Shown piece by piece: positions 42,661-53,973 of a stretch of 64,000 bases of DNA (positions are counted from its first letter, which is position 1; each line of letters opens with the position of its first letter). This stretch comes from Euborellia annulipes (Eukaryota > Arthropoda > Insecta > Dermaptera > Anisolabididae), in assembly GCA_023213315.1 (NCBI GenBank), contig JAKCPI010008009.1:1-64000 (forward strand), written 5' to 3'. The translations under genes were made by a program, and so were the position numbers. The notes beneath the pieces were generated by a model. It had not been told where the DNA came from and did no database searches. It saw only the letters and a program-made list of their open reading frames with translations.

Positions 42661-44589
42661 TTTTTAACTTTTTACGATTCTTTTATGTAGGACTATTAAT
42701 CAAATTTTAATAAGAGAATAAAAAAAAGGCTATAGATTTCATGAAGATTGGCTTAAGAAATTAGTTAAGCCAATATAAAACAAGAAGTAAAGCTTTAATT
42801 TTTCTTTTTGCAAGCGTTAATGTAAAGTAAAAATTAATAATTTAAAAGAAGACTTATCGAGTCCTAGAGATGATTAATTTATCTAAGATTTAAAACTTTT
42901 TCAGTACAGTAAAACATTGATTATTTTAAAGGTCTCCTATTTTCTTCAGTAGTTTTTTTGGATCTTTAATTGTCTTCCTACTGTTTTTAACTCAAAATAA
43001 TAGGGTCGTGTCATGAAAAAAATTGTTTGCTATTTTTTGATTTATTTTATCTAAATGATTAATAATATAATTTGCGACATTTTTTATGCCTAAATTAGTG
43101 AAATTAATTAAAAAAGATAAGTAGAGCGAGGTAATTTTGCAAATCGCGCGCCCATTGGTTTGACGTCACCGGACTGGATAAGCTCCAAACCTTCGGGATT
43201 TCCTTAGAATATTCAGTTCTGTCATTCTTTTTTACTTTCTCTTATTATTTTTCCTCCTATTATTTTGAACTTTATAAATTAAAAAATTTAAAAATGGAAT
43301 AATTTTTATGAGACCAAATCCGATAATCTGGATCAGAGATCAATATTGATAACCTTTAAAGCCAAGGGCTGTCAATTTGAATCCCAGGCAGTCTAATGAA
43401 TATCAATTGATATAAATAAATCCCATATATCGCCATAATAAGTAGGCCTATAATAAGGTGTCAAGACTTAGAAAGTAGACTGAAGAAGATAGAAACGTAA
43501 CTAAAATTATTCTTGAAAAATGGGTAGTGTTTTTATAATTCGATTGTTTTAAAAAAGGAGGTGTATTGGGAAAAAAACTTGTTGAAATTGGTATAAGAAA
43601 ATCACAAAATGTGAAATAAACAGCACAAGAGTTTATATTTCACATTTTGGATTTAATAAATTTAAAAGGTGTCCAATATAATTTTAAAAAATCGAATTAA
43701 AATTATTCTAATGTCAATACTACTTTAGAAATGATCAATCCGACCATTTTAAAAAATAAATAATCAAAAACTTTATTTGCTTTTAGTTTTCAAAAAATCC
43801 TACACCTTTTTTTTTACTTTTAAAGAGTTTATTATATTCTTGTTTACATTTAGAAGTGATGTGATGAAGTGATTGTAATCTTTGTTATTTTGTTAAAACA
43901 AAAAAAGATCTGCAAACATCTAAAGAAAATAAAATAGCATTTGCTGATAAGGCCGGGGGGTAGCTGAGTCACTAGTGAAAAGAATTAGTTGAAAAGCTCA
44001 GATAATGGTAATTTAGTTGTGTCGGAGATTTTCTCCCCTCTTTCTCTCTCTAAAATAGAATTTTTATCTTTTAAAGGTAAAAAAAAATTTTATTTACATT
44101 TTTTATTTTCTATTTGCCCAAATGTGTTTGTAATATATCTATTTGAATTAAAACAAAAGCGAATAAAAATCAAATAAAAATAAAAATTTTAAAATGAACT
44201 TCTAAAAAAAGTAATATCTTGTAATACATGGAAAAAATATACTTTTGCATTAGAAAAGATTTTTATCTGAATAATAAATTTATTTAATATGGTTTTTTTT
44301 ATCATTCTCTCAATTTCTCACTTAATCATATTGGTATTTTCTTTTAAGTTTTTCCCTCAATCCTTTATTAATAAGATTTTGACAAGTATAAAAAAATTAT
44401 ACCTAGATAAATAATATAGCCTATATTGAAACTTTTTTTTGAAATAAGAAATATTTGTTTTTATTAGAGTGATCGCACACTAATCCAGGATCTTTATCCG
44501 ATTCCACCAAAAATAAATTTCGGTAATCATTTTAAAAAATTGGGTGTGTAAAACAACATCCTACAACGGGATTTAAATACCTAAGATAA
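42661..44589. other. Unassigned DNA with a SINE-1 scrap
   Basis: 43345-43430 is a decayed SINE-1 head and body ('caatttgaatcccaggcagt'). 43228-43245 is a family C terminal string (ttttttactttctcttatt). The rest, except 43130-43205, is AT-rich with no gene. Confidence 0.45.
43130..43205. promoter_or_regulatory. CCAAT/CRE cluster
   Basis: A short CpG-containing stretch, 'aaatcgcgcgcccattggtt' followed by the full palindromic CRE tgacgtca (43161-43168). The inverted CCAAT box (43154-43158) lies 3 bp from the CRE, an arrangement common in animal promoters. No exon is visible beside it. Confidence 0.35.
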
Positions 44590-45006
44590 GAGCTGTATCA
44601 CAAAATTTTTTGTTTCAGCATAAATTTATTTTCCGATATTGATTTGAATCGAAACTTCGAATATGAAAATTTTAATGCAAATAATCGTACGTCCTGATTG
44701 ATTTATGAATTTTAATCAAAATCATTCGATTTTGTGATCGTAAAAACTCAAAAAGTACACCATTAAAGACAAGTACTCTTTGGTCGATTTTATTTAAAAG
44801 ATACATGTGGCACGGAGCTAGCAAAATTAAATATATTTCAACCTCGTGACTTTTTTGGTTCTTGAAATATTTTGAAAGACCAACTTTTTTGAACTGAGGG
44901 AGACCTCAAAACGTGTATTTCCATAAAAATTTCGACATAGAATTTATGATGCGGTCGCAATACTTTCTCTTTATTGCATTAGCTATAGATAAGAGAAAGT
45001 AAAAGC
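44590..45006 (+). repeat. Family C copy
   Basis: A diverged copy from the 'caaaattttttgtttcagca' segment through the centre ('acaagtactctttggtcgat', 'tttcaacctcgtgac') to the right terminal hairpin ('actttctctttattgc', 'gataagagaaagtaaaag'). The X-box segment is gone. 44466-44484 may be the decayed outer end. Confidence 0.65.
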
Positions 45007-45183
45007 TTAAAAAAATTTTTAATTTTTCCACATCTGTCGATTTCTTTCTTCCATTACTTTTAAGCAAATATTTTTGTTTTCTTTTTAATTGTTTTCTAAA
45101 TTAAGTAGGCGAATAAAAATCGCATTAATTCACCGAAGTTATTTGAAACTTAATTTCTATTACTTGTTCCAATTATGCGGTAT

Positions 45184-45440
45184 TTAATCTAAACAAATGA
45201 TCGAAGGGCTGATGGGGGGTGTGCAGAACAAATGGGCTGATTGCAGGCATCTGATGCTGCAGGGCGGGAAAGCAGGCAAGCAGCAACCAGCCACCCCTTG
45301 GGGACTCGTTTCATCCCCCATACTCTCAAACAAACCCCGGGAATAAATGTCCCCCATTGTCCCTGAGAGTTGATTTCTGAAATTTCCCACCTTACACCAT
45401 TTCCACCCCCACAAATGGAACGAGAGGGGGAGGAGTTTGA
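45184..45440. promoter_or_regulatory. GC-rich island, possible conserved non-coding element
   Basis: About 250 bp of balanced to GC-rich sequence ('ggcatctgatgctgcagggc', 'accccttggggactcg') in AT-rich DNA, not repeated in the window. A minus-strand frame of 76 codons crosses it (MWGWKWCKVGNFRNQ...) but has no known domain. Function unknown. Confidence 0.3.
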
Positions 45441-45875
45441 AATGCTAATTTCATTGTCATCTTTAGTTAATTAAAAAGTTTTACTTTCGTTCGTTGGGCT
45501 TATATCAGATCAACATCCAATTTCAATTGTTTTATTTTTTTTTTTTTAATTAATATAATTCAATGTGACAGAGCTTTTATTATTTCCTATACAAACTCTT
45601 CCTCTTGTAATTTACGAAATTTTTCCACCTGATGCTCCTCCAATTATATTCGGAGTAAGAGAAATTTCTCCCTTCGCGTTCTAATCAAACATGACATCTG
45701 CAGGCTATCGAGAGATTTTCAAAGTGACAATCAAACAAAAAAATAAAAAAATCAATTTTAAATATTAAAAAGAAAAAAAAATAACAAAAAAGAATTTTTC
45801 CTTTTAAACATCTGATATCGTGTCTAGAAAATTTCTCGTTCATTGCGGGGATAATAATAGAAATTTTTCTCTTCA
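45441..45875. other. Unassigned DNA
   Basis: AT-rich spacer before family B copy 3. Nothing recognised. Confidence 0.4.
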
Positions 45876-46763
45876 TTATGGAGCAAAGTGGTTACGTATG
45901 TTTTTCCCGCTAAGATGGCGTAGTGTGTCATAAAAAGTATGCCCAAAAATCAAGTAATTCAAAAATTTGCCAAGAGATGTCAGAATGGTAGCTAATAATA
46001 TTTAATGCATTTTTTTTTTAAACATTCACACTTTTTTCTCATTCACACTCACACTCACACACACATTCACACTGTCTTTTCGGCAGCTCAGGCCATATAA
46101 GACATTTACGATAACCGTTATGAATATATATTATTTAGGGTCCAGGCATTCTTATTTAAGCCATTTGGTATCCAATTGGCTTAAATAAAATCATCGGACT
46201 GCCTGGGGTCCGCGACGTTTGGTATACGAGGTTAGCACGCTAACCTCTTCACCAAGCCCCGAGGACAATTTGGTTGATTTTCATTGATCTTTTAACAATA
46301 AATACTTTATAAATGTTATTATATATTATGTATCTTTTATAAAAGCATAAAAATATATAAAAAGGCCAGATATAGGCTAATACTATATCAGCTGTTAGCC
46401 TAGCCTGCCATCTATTGCAAGAATGCTGAACTAATTTGACAGTTGGTTTTTAAATAAATCATCTAAGCTTATTTTAAAAATTTCTTAATTAATATGTGAT
46501 TAATAATAACAATAAATTCATTTTTAAATTTAAAAAAAAATTAAAGATTATTGGGACTGATTGTTTTTTTGTATTTGCTTGATAACAAAAAAATTAATTA
46601 CTATAATTTTTCAATAAGTCATTTAAAAAATTATAGCTCGATGTCCCAATAATCTCTTATGAATTTAATCCATTTAAAAAAAAAAAACCGCATTGAAAAA
46701 TTCCTTATAATAGTCTAGTTTTTTTTTAAAGAACGTTTAGACGTCGCTCCTGAACCCCCTTAA
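45876..46763 (+). mobile_element. Family B, copy 3, interrupted by SINE-1
   Basis: Left part 45876-46011 and right part 46268-46763 align with copies 1 and 2 and rejoin at 'aatgcatttggttgatttt'. The left end is diverged ('ttatggagcaaagtgg') and the right end keeps cctgaacccccttaa. Confidence 0.8.
46012..46267 (-). repeat. SINE-1 inside family B
   Basis: Full-length minus-strand copy: T-run, inverted TG-rich tail, hairpin body and head ('ggtccgcgacgtttggtata', 'accaagccccgagg'). Only a short duplication (attt) can be seen at the junctions, because the A-run blurs the left one. Confidence 0.85.
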
Positions 46764-47497
46764 AATAAAGCAAATTGTTAAATTACATGATAATGAAATT
46801 TGCGCACAGAATTATATTTTTAATTTAGCTACTTCTAGAGAAGGGGTTGGAAATTGAAGCTAGTTGTTGTTAATAAAACCAAGTACCAAATGAATCATAA
46901 AATGTGCAATTTTACACCGAATATTTTTTTTTTTTTTTTTTTTGAATTGTTCATTATTTTTGATTAGATAGAAAAATAATAAAAAAATTTATAGAAAAAT
47001 TCTTTTTCGATTTTGGTAGCGTTCATTTTCTGTTATCATGTATCAATCCTATAAAATATTATAGTTCTAATCTGAGGTTTTTATAATTGCAACTATAAAC
47101 TTTTTATTTCTTGTCATTAATTTTCTACTACCCCTCCCCCCCCCCCAATCTTCCTCTTTTTTTCTTTCTAAATCCTCGTCTATTATTTAGATGGGAAAAT
47201 TTAATTTAAGATCTTTTATATTTTGAAAACTTTTACTGGTAAAAATAGTAATTTAACCAATCATTATGTTAAATAAGCTTATTATGAAGTTATTTTTAAA
47301 GTGAACAACTATTTTCTCTTCTTAAATAGGGAAAAAAATCGATATCATTTTATTAAGTTATAGAGAGAATAAATAGGTGGAAAAAAGGAAAGTAAAGTTT
47401 AAAAAGAAAAGTCCAATCTTTTCGTTAGGGGAGATCATCTCCCCCCCCCCCTAACTAATCGAAATCTGAAAAAATAAATAAATTGCGATAAAAATTA
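46764..47497. other. Unassigned DNA
   Basis: AT-rich with T, C and A runs (T at 46924-46943; C-runs near 47140 and 47442). Nothing else recognised. Confidence 0.4.
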
Positions 47498-48145
47498 TAA
47501 AAATCTGGCGTAACTGGTCGCACAGCACACAACTTCTCTCCTACATTCAGTAATTGAAAGTTGTGTTCTGTGCTTGTCACACCAGATTTTTTGGTGTCCA
47601 CATATATATATTCAAATTTCCGCTGATACGTTAAAAAAGATGTAAAATTTATAAACATGGGAAAATATTAATTTTTACTTTTACTACCATGGCAACCATT
47701 TCTCCTATCTTTCCTATGAAGTACCTGAAGTGTGCTTCAAACAATTTCCAGTGCCAAATGAGAATATACATTTTAAAGAGCATCTAAAAATCATTGATTG
47801 TGAACAAAATATTCTAAGAACGAAAAGAGCTAGGAGGTTGAAATTTTATATTTAGGTTATGTACATGACACGAAGCTTTTGAACAAAATCCGCCAAAGAT
47901 TACTAGTACTTAACTATTGTACCTTTAGAGTTTTTTTTCGATTTTCTCAAAATTCGTTCCAGCGATTTTGATTAAAATTTATAAATCATTTATTTTCTCA
48001 TGTTTATAAATTTTACATCTCCAATTCAAATGTAACATACTGTAGGAAACTAAATAAAAAATCTAGTGTGACTAGCACAGAACACAACTTTAGATTACCG
48101 AAGGTAAGAGAAAGTAAATGCTGTGCGACTAGACACAACAAATCT
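47498..48145. repeat. Family C, two copies in head-to-head inversion
   Basis: 47498-47805 is plus-oriented: terminal hairpin, X-box-like ctaccatggcaac (47684-47696) and 'tttaaagagcatctaaaaat'. 47810-48145 is minus-oriented: 'gaacgaaaagagctaggagg', the centre, and the terminal hairpin strings 'aatctagtgtgactagcaca' and 'ttaccgaaggtaagagaaag'. The result is a 650 bp element with the same hairpin type at both ends. Confidence 0.75.
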
Positions 48146-48329
48146 TTTTAATTTTCAAATTATTATTATTTTAATTGAAAATTAAATAAGAATTTATTTT
48201 TTATAACACTATAATAGCTCTTGGCGAACATCTACCAAAAAATTCGAAGACCAGAAACATACCACATATAGGCCCACAGAATAAAATTCCTGAAAATACA
48301 TTTTTTTTTTTCACCTAGATGAATTGAAG

Positions 48330-48470
48330 AAAACTTTTCGGCATTTAAGACCTTTCTGTTCATTTTTATAAATTGATATGAATTTAATTTTCTCACTTAA
48401 AACGGATAACGAATCTCTGACCCCTAGCACAAGTGGCAAGTTCTATACCTTTAGAGCCCACGGAATGCTA
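48330..48470 (-). repeat. SINE-2
   Basis: The minus-strand head ('tgggctctaaaggtatagaa' as A-box half) and B-box region ('cagagattcgttatccg') are decayed. The end string reads 'aaatgccgaaaagttt' on the minus strand. Confidence 0.6.
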
Positions 48471-49711
48471 TCCCTGCCTATTAAGAAAATATTCAAAATA
48501 TTAGCTACCAGGAAGAGGCAGTTACCTAAATATTATAATTTTTTTGTATTATTATAACTTAAATAAATCTTTTTAGTGCCAAAAATGTCTTAATTTAGTA
48601 ATTAAATGAAAATCTCTGAATGAAAAAGTCGGCCATTTTGGATTTTTGCTTGGTGATACCAATCTGTTACTAAATAGCCGTCAACATTCGTGTCTAGGTA
48701 AAAGGTACCGGCATGTTAGCAGATACCAGTCAGTTACCTAACAGACAGATACCATTGCGTTCTAGATAGAAAATTTTCATCATCAAAATTTCATTATTAG
48801 TATAAATGTCCAATTAGGTGAATCCATTTTTTAGCGTGAGTAATAATAATTAAATGAATAAAATCTTTTATGTGAACTTTTAGTGATGGACTATTTTAAA
48901 TTTTGTATCCTGAAACAAAATTTCAATCCTAATTAATTTTATTTTAAACGGTATTTAGAGAGAAAGTTACTCTACTAATGCCTCCAATATTAAATGAAAA
49001 TAAAAAGTCTATTTTGTTAATCAAAGTTAACTTTATCAGTCATTATTAATTAAAATAGAAATTAAAATTGAAAAGGAAAACTTTTCGCCTTCTCTCCTTC
49101 CTCAACTTTACTTTTATCAAGTTATTAATTAATAGAATAGAACCGCCAACTTATTTCTTTATTTTGATGATATAATATTAATGAAAGCATCACGTTTTCA
49201 ATAAATTACTTTTCTTTTAAATAAATTTAAATTTTTTTCTTAGCGGTTTTTCTTTAAAAAAAAAAAAAAAAAAAAAAAACGAATATAGTGCAAAGACGGG
49301 ACTGAAATCTACACGACTTTTTCTTTCTTCTTTTAGTAATGGGTTTAAGGATTATTATTTAACAAGATCTCGTAAAAAGACTTAGTTGTTTATTTACATA
49401 GGAGATAGTAAAACTAAGTTCTTGTATAATATTGTATTAATTTACTCTACAATTGAGAAGGATTCTCACCTAAAATAATCCAAGCAATAAACCATATTTT
49501 ATGAATATATTAGAAAATTCTAAACCTAATATTGCAATTACTTTAGGTGTATAAACAAATTCTGATTTGCAATTCTAACTTCGATTTGAGAATCGAACGT
49601 TATGTTTAATTGAAAGTTGAATTTCCAGATTTAATTAATTTTCTCTTTACATATATTAATATAATTAAGTCTATATCCATTTATAAAGAGATGTTTAATA
49701 TATAAATACAA
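48471..49711. other. Unassigned DNA
   Basis: AT-rich. 48654-48772 contains a diverged direct repeat (gataccaatctgttactaaa and gataccagtcagttacctaa, about 67 bp apart). An A-run of 24 lies at 49256-49279. No gene. Confidence 0.45.
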
Positions 49712-50168
49712 TAAAAAATCTGGTGTGACTGGTCGTACCAGATTTTTTGTTGACATATGTTTAGTTTGTGTCGATATAATTAGAATTCAAGATATAAAAT
49801 TTATAAACAGAGAAGGCCCTCGGGGCATGGCGTAGAGGTTATCGTGCTAACCTCGTATACCAAACGTCGCGGGTTCGGACCCCAGGCAGTCCGATGATTT
49901 TATTTAAGCCAATTGGATACCAAATGGCTTAAATAAGAATGCCTGGACCCCTATATGTATATTTATCAATAACGGTTATCGTCTAAAGTCTTAAATGGCC
50001 TGAGTTGCCGAAAAGACTCTATGAATGTGTGTGTGAGTGTGAGTGTGAATGAGAAAAAAGTGTGAATGTTTAAAAAAAAAAATAAATAAACAGAGAAAAA
50101 TATTTGTATTTTGTTACCATAGCAATCATTTCTCTAAACTTTCCTATGAAGTACTAGAGTAAAGTGTC
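49712..50168 (+). repeat. Family C copy interrupted by SINE-1
   Basis: 49712-49813 starts with a shortened terminal hairpin (aaaaaatctggt / accagatttttt). 50086-50168 continues with a decayed X-box (gttaccatagcaat, 50113-50126) and stops at 'tactagagtaaagtg'. Confidence 0.75.
49814..50085 (+). repeat. SINE-1, full length, 11 bp target duplication
   Basis: Exact duplication ATAAACAGAGA (49803-49813 and 50086-50096) within family C. Head, hairpin body, TG-rich tail and A tail are all intact and very close to the copy at 35.0 kb, so this is among the younger insertions. Confidence 0.9.
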
Positions 50169-51425
50169 TAATAAGTAAACCTCGCCTTCCTCCGCCGTCC
50201 CTCGGGCGCTGGGAATGCATTTTTGTTACGTTATATTTTCTCTCAATTCACCCTGCGTAAGCCGCGTTAAAGAACTTCGTTCCAAAAATTTTTTAACCTT
50301 TCAAATGAAAATTAAACGATGCATTTACATTGTTGCAGGTGCGGGTTAGTCTCAATTCATAAGCCGATGATGGCACCTGATATGCTCGAGAGTGGAGCCT
50401 TGAGCTTAGGGGACGGAAATGTCTTAAAAGTAGCTTTTCACCTTGCATTAAAAAAAAAGATTATTTATTTATTTTAAAAATATTGTTTTGGTTGACTAAG
50501 TTCAATGCTCCACTCTAGAGCACATCAGCGCACCTGTGGCACCGATTGTACTAACATAAAAAAAAATAAAAAATAAAATTTTATACAAACATCAAACATT
50601 CTTCAACTACCGAGTTTACGGTATTATAAAATTTGTTCAAAACCAATTTTTAACCTCCCGAAGGGATATGCAACGATGCAATTCAATTGTACAGTCTGTA
50701 CGTGTTATCAGCCTATAGTGGTGGAGGGGGAAGAGCCTCCCTCCAGTCTATTCTCTATCTCTCTCCCTCAAATTTCTCCAAAGTTTTAAAAAATAGGTTA
50801 TAGACTGTATATATAAAAGTCTTGCTATAAAATTTTTAAAATACATTAAAATTTGAATTACTCAAGCATCAAATCGTCATTATGAATATTTTCATTTTTG
50901 AAGCATTTTATACAACGATTTACCTTATAAATATGCTTTGGAGGCTTTTAGTCTCAGAGTGTACGTTATTTCGAGCTGCCTCCTAATACGCTATTAAAAT
51001 TCCCTTTTCCTACATGGAAATCGAAACTTGATAAAAATTCAAATTTTTTTTTTAATGAATTGGATTAATCTAAATCTATTTTTATATCTTTTGCAATTGA
51101 TCCGTTTAATCTCACCTCTAGGAGGATTCTCATAAAAAATAAAAAGAAATTAAAAAAAAAAAAATCTCAATAAAAATCCCATAAATTTCTTTTTTTTTGA
51201 CATATTAATAATTTGCATATAAAATGCATCTAATTTCTTTTATTAACTCATCATTTTTATTATTTTTAACTTCCTATTTATATTTGCATATAATATACAA
51301 TGTAGATACATTAATAATAAAAAAAAAAACAATACTCGAAATCAATCCTTTACAAACCTAACAGTTGTAATGGTTATTTAATTTCTTTTTTTTTTTTTTA
51401 ATCATAAAAAATTCGTATGATAGAT
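50169..51425. repeat. Foldback Q and unassigned DNA
   Basis: 50363-50411 and 50491-50548 form an imperfect inverted pair ('ctcgagagtggagccttgag' against 'caatgctccactctagag'). Around it, 50282-50375 and 50632-50720 are a diverged direct pair ('tttttaacctttcaaatgaa' / 'tttttaacctcccgaaggga', 'acgatgca', 'aagcc'/'cagcc'). The structure suggests a decayed element. The rest to 51425 is AT-rich. Confidence 0.45.
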
Positions 51426-51715
51426 TTTGATCGATGACTATAAGAACTTGACACGTGGCACTGATGGTTGTTTAACCGAGACAATTATATATCTATATCC
51501 GGAGCGGACATGTCATCAAGAACAAGGTTGTTTTGTCAGAGCTGTATCTCTTTATCCAGCCCTAAAGGGCCGTCTGTATTGGTTATCGACCAGCCCACCC
51601 TACCTATTCAAGTCCAGTAATCCTCTTAAGCCCAACGATACTTTAATAGGGATCCTGGATGACCCCTTCATCTGTCCATGCATCCATACAACGGTTAAGC
51701 TATATTTTTAATTAT
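51426..51715. other. Balanced-composition block, open on plus strand
   Basis: The plus strand is open for 94 codons to 51711 (IDDYKNLTRGTDGCLTETII, then CHQEQGCFVRAVSLYPALKG), with Cys-rich ends. Composition is clearly richer than the flanks and the block is not repeated here. No family is recognised, no good splice sites flank it and it has no convincing ATG. It could be an old exon, a transposon relic or conserved non-coding DNA. Confidence 0.3.
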
Positions 51716-52057
51716 GGATAATACTCCAATTTTTTTTTTATATAGTTCCATCATAATTTTTTTTTTAAAGAAAGATTAAATTGTTTCTATTCAATTATTT
51801 TTCAATTAACTTTATCATTAAAAATGTAGGAAGGTCTATAAATGTTTGGTGAAGATGTAAAAGAAAAATTAAGTAATGTCCATGTATCTTATAGTTAAGC
51901 AAGTTGAAACGTTAGAGGATGGTCCTTATGGAAAATGGTATAATAGATATCAATAATGGGAGTTAGCAGCCGAAATTACTCAAAACAAATTAAAAAAAAA
52001 AATTTAGCCCCGTATGTAAACTACTACTAAAAACTCAAAATTTTGATTGAGAAGTCA
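51716..52057. other. Unassigned DNA
   Basis: AT-rich. Nothing recognised. Confidence 0.4.
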
Positions 52058-52270
52058 GACCATCTATTGAATTTTTGTTTTATTAACGGGTTTTCGAGGT
52101 TTAAATGTGTTGAGTCTTGTCGAAGCCACCGAAAAAGGTGGTTCTTGTCAAATTTTCTACACCTATGCGTACGTACCCTCTTTCACCAGCTCAGTCCGCG
52201 GAATGGAGGGGTCTGAGACAGAGTGGAGGGGATGCAGTGTTTCATAATGCTTTGAGAATAAAATATTTAG
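52058..52270 (+). repeat. Low-copy repeat J, copy 2
   Basis: Shares 'tctattgaattttt', 'aaatgtgttgagtcttgtcg' and 'gatgcagtgtttcataatgc' with 22048-22245. The GC-richer middle is open on the plus strand (SKPPKKVVLVKFSTPMRTY) but the other copy is not, so a gene is not called. Confidence 0.4.
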
Positions 52271-52382
52271 CAGAATATTTTTTTTTTTATAATCAAAAAA
52301 TGAAAAAATTATTTTTTATCAAATATTTATTTAATATATTGAAAATAGTTAAAAAAAAAAAAATATTTAAATTTGTTAAAAA

Positions 52383-52636
52383 AAATGAGCAATGCAGCTA
52401 GTTTTTATTTCAATTTATTATCAAAACCAAGACCGACGTTTCGGTCACATATGGGACCATCATCAGGGCCAGGTTAATGTCTAAAAATATATATCCTCGC
52501 CAGGCCGAATCTAACTTGGAGAGGATATATATTTTCAATCATTAACCTGGCCCTGAAGATGGTCCCATATGTGACCGAAACGTCGGTCTTGATTTTGATA
52601 ATAAATTGAAATAAAATCTAGCTGCATTGCTCATTT
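52383..52636. repeat. Foldback with 115 bp arms and hammerhead-like core motifs
   Basis: Arms 52383-52497 and 52521-52636 are inverted copies with few differences, around a loop of about 23 bp. In each arm, reading outward, ctgatga (or ctgaaga) is followed by ggtcccatatgtgacc, which can pair with itself, then gaaacg. This is the order of the hammerhead ribozyme core (CUGANGA, stem II, GAAA), but no complete stem III with a cleavage site could be found. Confidence 0.75.
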
Positions 52637-53491
52637 AAATATCAATATTCTCCCTTCGAATAAAAAAAAATATTGTAGTCGAAAAAAAGCTTTCTGATTG
52701 GTCCGAGCAGGGAACGTAACGCGATCTTTTAGCAAAATTAATTAAACAGCTAATTCCAACTCACTTCCATAGTAAAATAGTTACAAAAATAATGAAAAAA
52801 AATTGTGGCATTCTCAGCGTCTTTCTTATTTGTAGTCATAAATAGAATGCTAACATGAACAGTTATCATTGATATTGAATACCAATCATTTTCTATTAAA
52901 AATGCTTTTAAATTAATCTCATTAAGCCAAAATTAATCAGCGTTTCTTTTGATAAACCCTTTTCGTATTGTATGTGAACCCCATTGAACAATCCTAGTTC
53001 AAGAGGTCATTGGTTATATTGAACTAACCTTAACAAGGCACAACAAATTAGGATGGCATTGTTTAAAACCTTCATTCATAATGATTATCTGAACCACTTA
53101 ATGGATCAGTAGGGCTTCTCCTTTCAATTCACATCAATAAATTGGGCTTTAGGTATTATTCCAATTTATTTTATTAATAAAAACAAAACCTGGGCGTGTT
53201 GTTATTGAAATTTGAAGAGAATATTTTCCGTCAGTAAAGAAGATTATCATTTAAATAATTTAAATTCACATTTTAGTTACGAATCAATTTAATAATTAAA
53301 ATAAAAACTTCAATAATTAAATGGATCTTCTTTTATGCTTTATACCTATCAATCGCAGTCGACATAGATTTGAAGTTGAAATATTATTCTTCTCTTCTCT
53401 TTTGCTTCACTCCGTAAAATAAAAATGATAATATGAATAATTAAATGTTATTTTATCCTAGCATCTTGTATGGAGTAATAAAAAATTTGTT
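52637..53491. other. Unassigned DNA
   Basis: AT-rich to balanced. 52860-53160 is non-repeated and evenly composed, with TAAT cores. No exon is supported. Confidence 0.4.
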
Positions 53492-53550
53492 TGGTAGCCA
53501 ATTCAATTGAAATAAATGGTCTAGTATGCTGAAAAAGTCCTTAAAATATT
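53492..53550 (+). repeat. SINE-2 3' fragment
   Basis: 'agccaattcaattgaaataa' followed by a shortened end 'gtatgctgaaaaagtcctta'. The head is absent. Confidence 0.55.
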
Positions 53551-53654
53551 ATTTTCAAAAAGGGATTAATTTGACCTACAATTTAGAAACTATCAATTTT
53601 CCGATCTTAAGTTATTTATCTTAAACTCGTTAATAGAAAAAAAAATGATCCACT

Positions 53655-53740
53655 AGCCGGAGTCGAACCCACATTCTATAGGTTAAAACATCCAGGATTG
53701 CAAACAGTAGAACGCGGGTTCGAATCCCACGAGGGCTCCA
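53655..53740. pseudogene. Two opposed tRNA-like 3' halves
   Basis: The plus strand has a T-arm (cgggttcgaatcccacg, 53715-53731) and an acceptor-like gagggctcca followed by a T-run. The minus strand has gtgggttcgactccggc and a T-run beyond. The 5' acceptor and D-arm cannot be matched for either, so neither is a functional tRNA. Both could be remnants of tRNA-derived SINE heads. Confidence 0.35.
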
Positions 53741-53780
53741 TTTTTTATATTTATGAGTTTAAGGTAAATTACTTAATATC

Positions 53781-53948
53781 ACGCCTTTGGGCCTAGGGGC
53801 TAGCGTGCTTCCCTTTTATACCAAGGGTCGCGGGTTCGCATCCCGTCCCAGGCGACAAAATCTTAGTTAAATTGAATTTGCTACAAATCAATTTAAATAA
53901 ATAGGAACGGAGTCTAAATGGCCTTCGATGCCGAAAAAGCCCTTAATC
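53781..53948 (+). repeat. Chimeric SINE: SINE-1 head, SINE-2 body
   Basis: The head ('ggctagcgtgcttccctttt', 'ataccaagggtcgcgggttc') matches SINE-1 heads. The body ('gaatttgctacaaatcaatt', 'gaacggagtctaaatggcct', 'gatgccgaaaaagccctta') is SINE-2. An AT repeat (53950-53973) follows in place of poly-A. Confidence 0.75.
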
Positions 53949-53949
53949 A

Positions 53950-53973
53950 AATATATATATATATATATATATA
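53950..53973. repeat. AT dinucleotide repeat
   Basis: Twelve AT units directly after the SINE end. Probably grown from the SINE tail. Confidence 0.85.

Noticed and set aside
45184..45414. Cys/Trp-rich 76-codon minus-strand frame as a gene
   Set aside because: No recognisable domain, signal or splice sites. Kept only as a GC-rich island.
50169..50230. Helitron starting with TC at the break of a family C copy
   Set aside because: The break starts tctaataag, but it lies between G and T and no hairpin plus CTAG end was found downstream.
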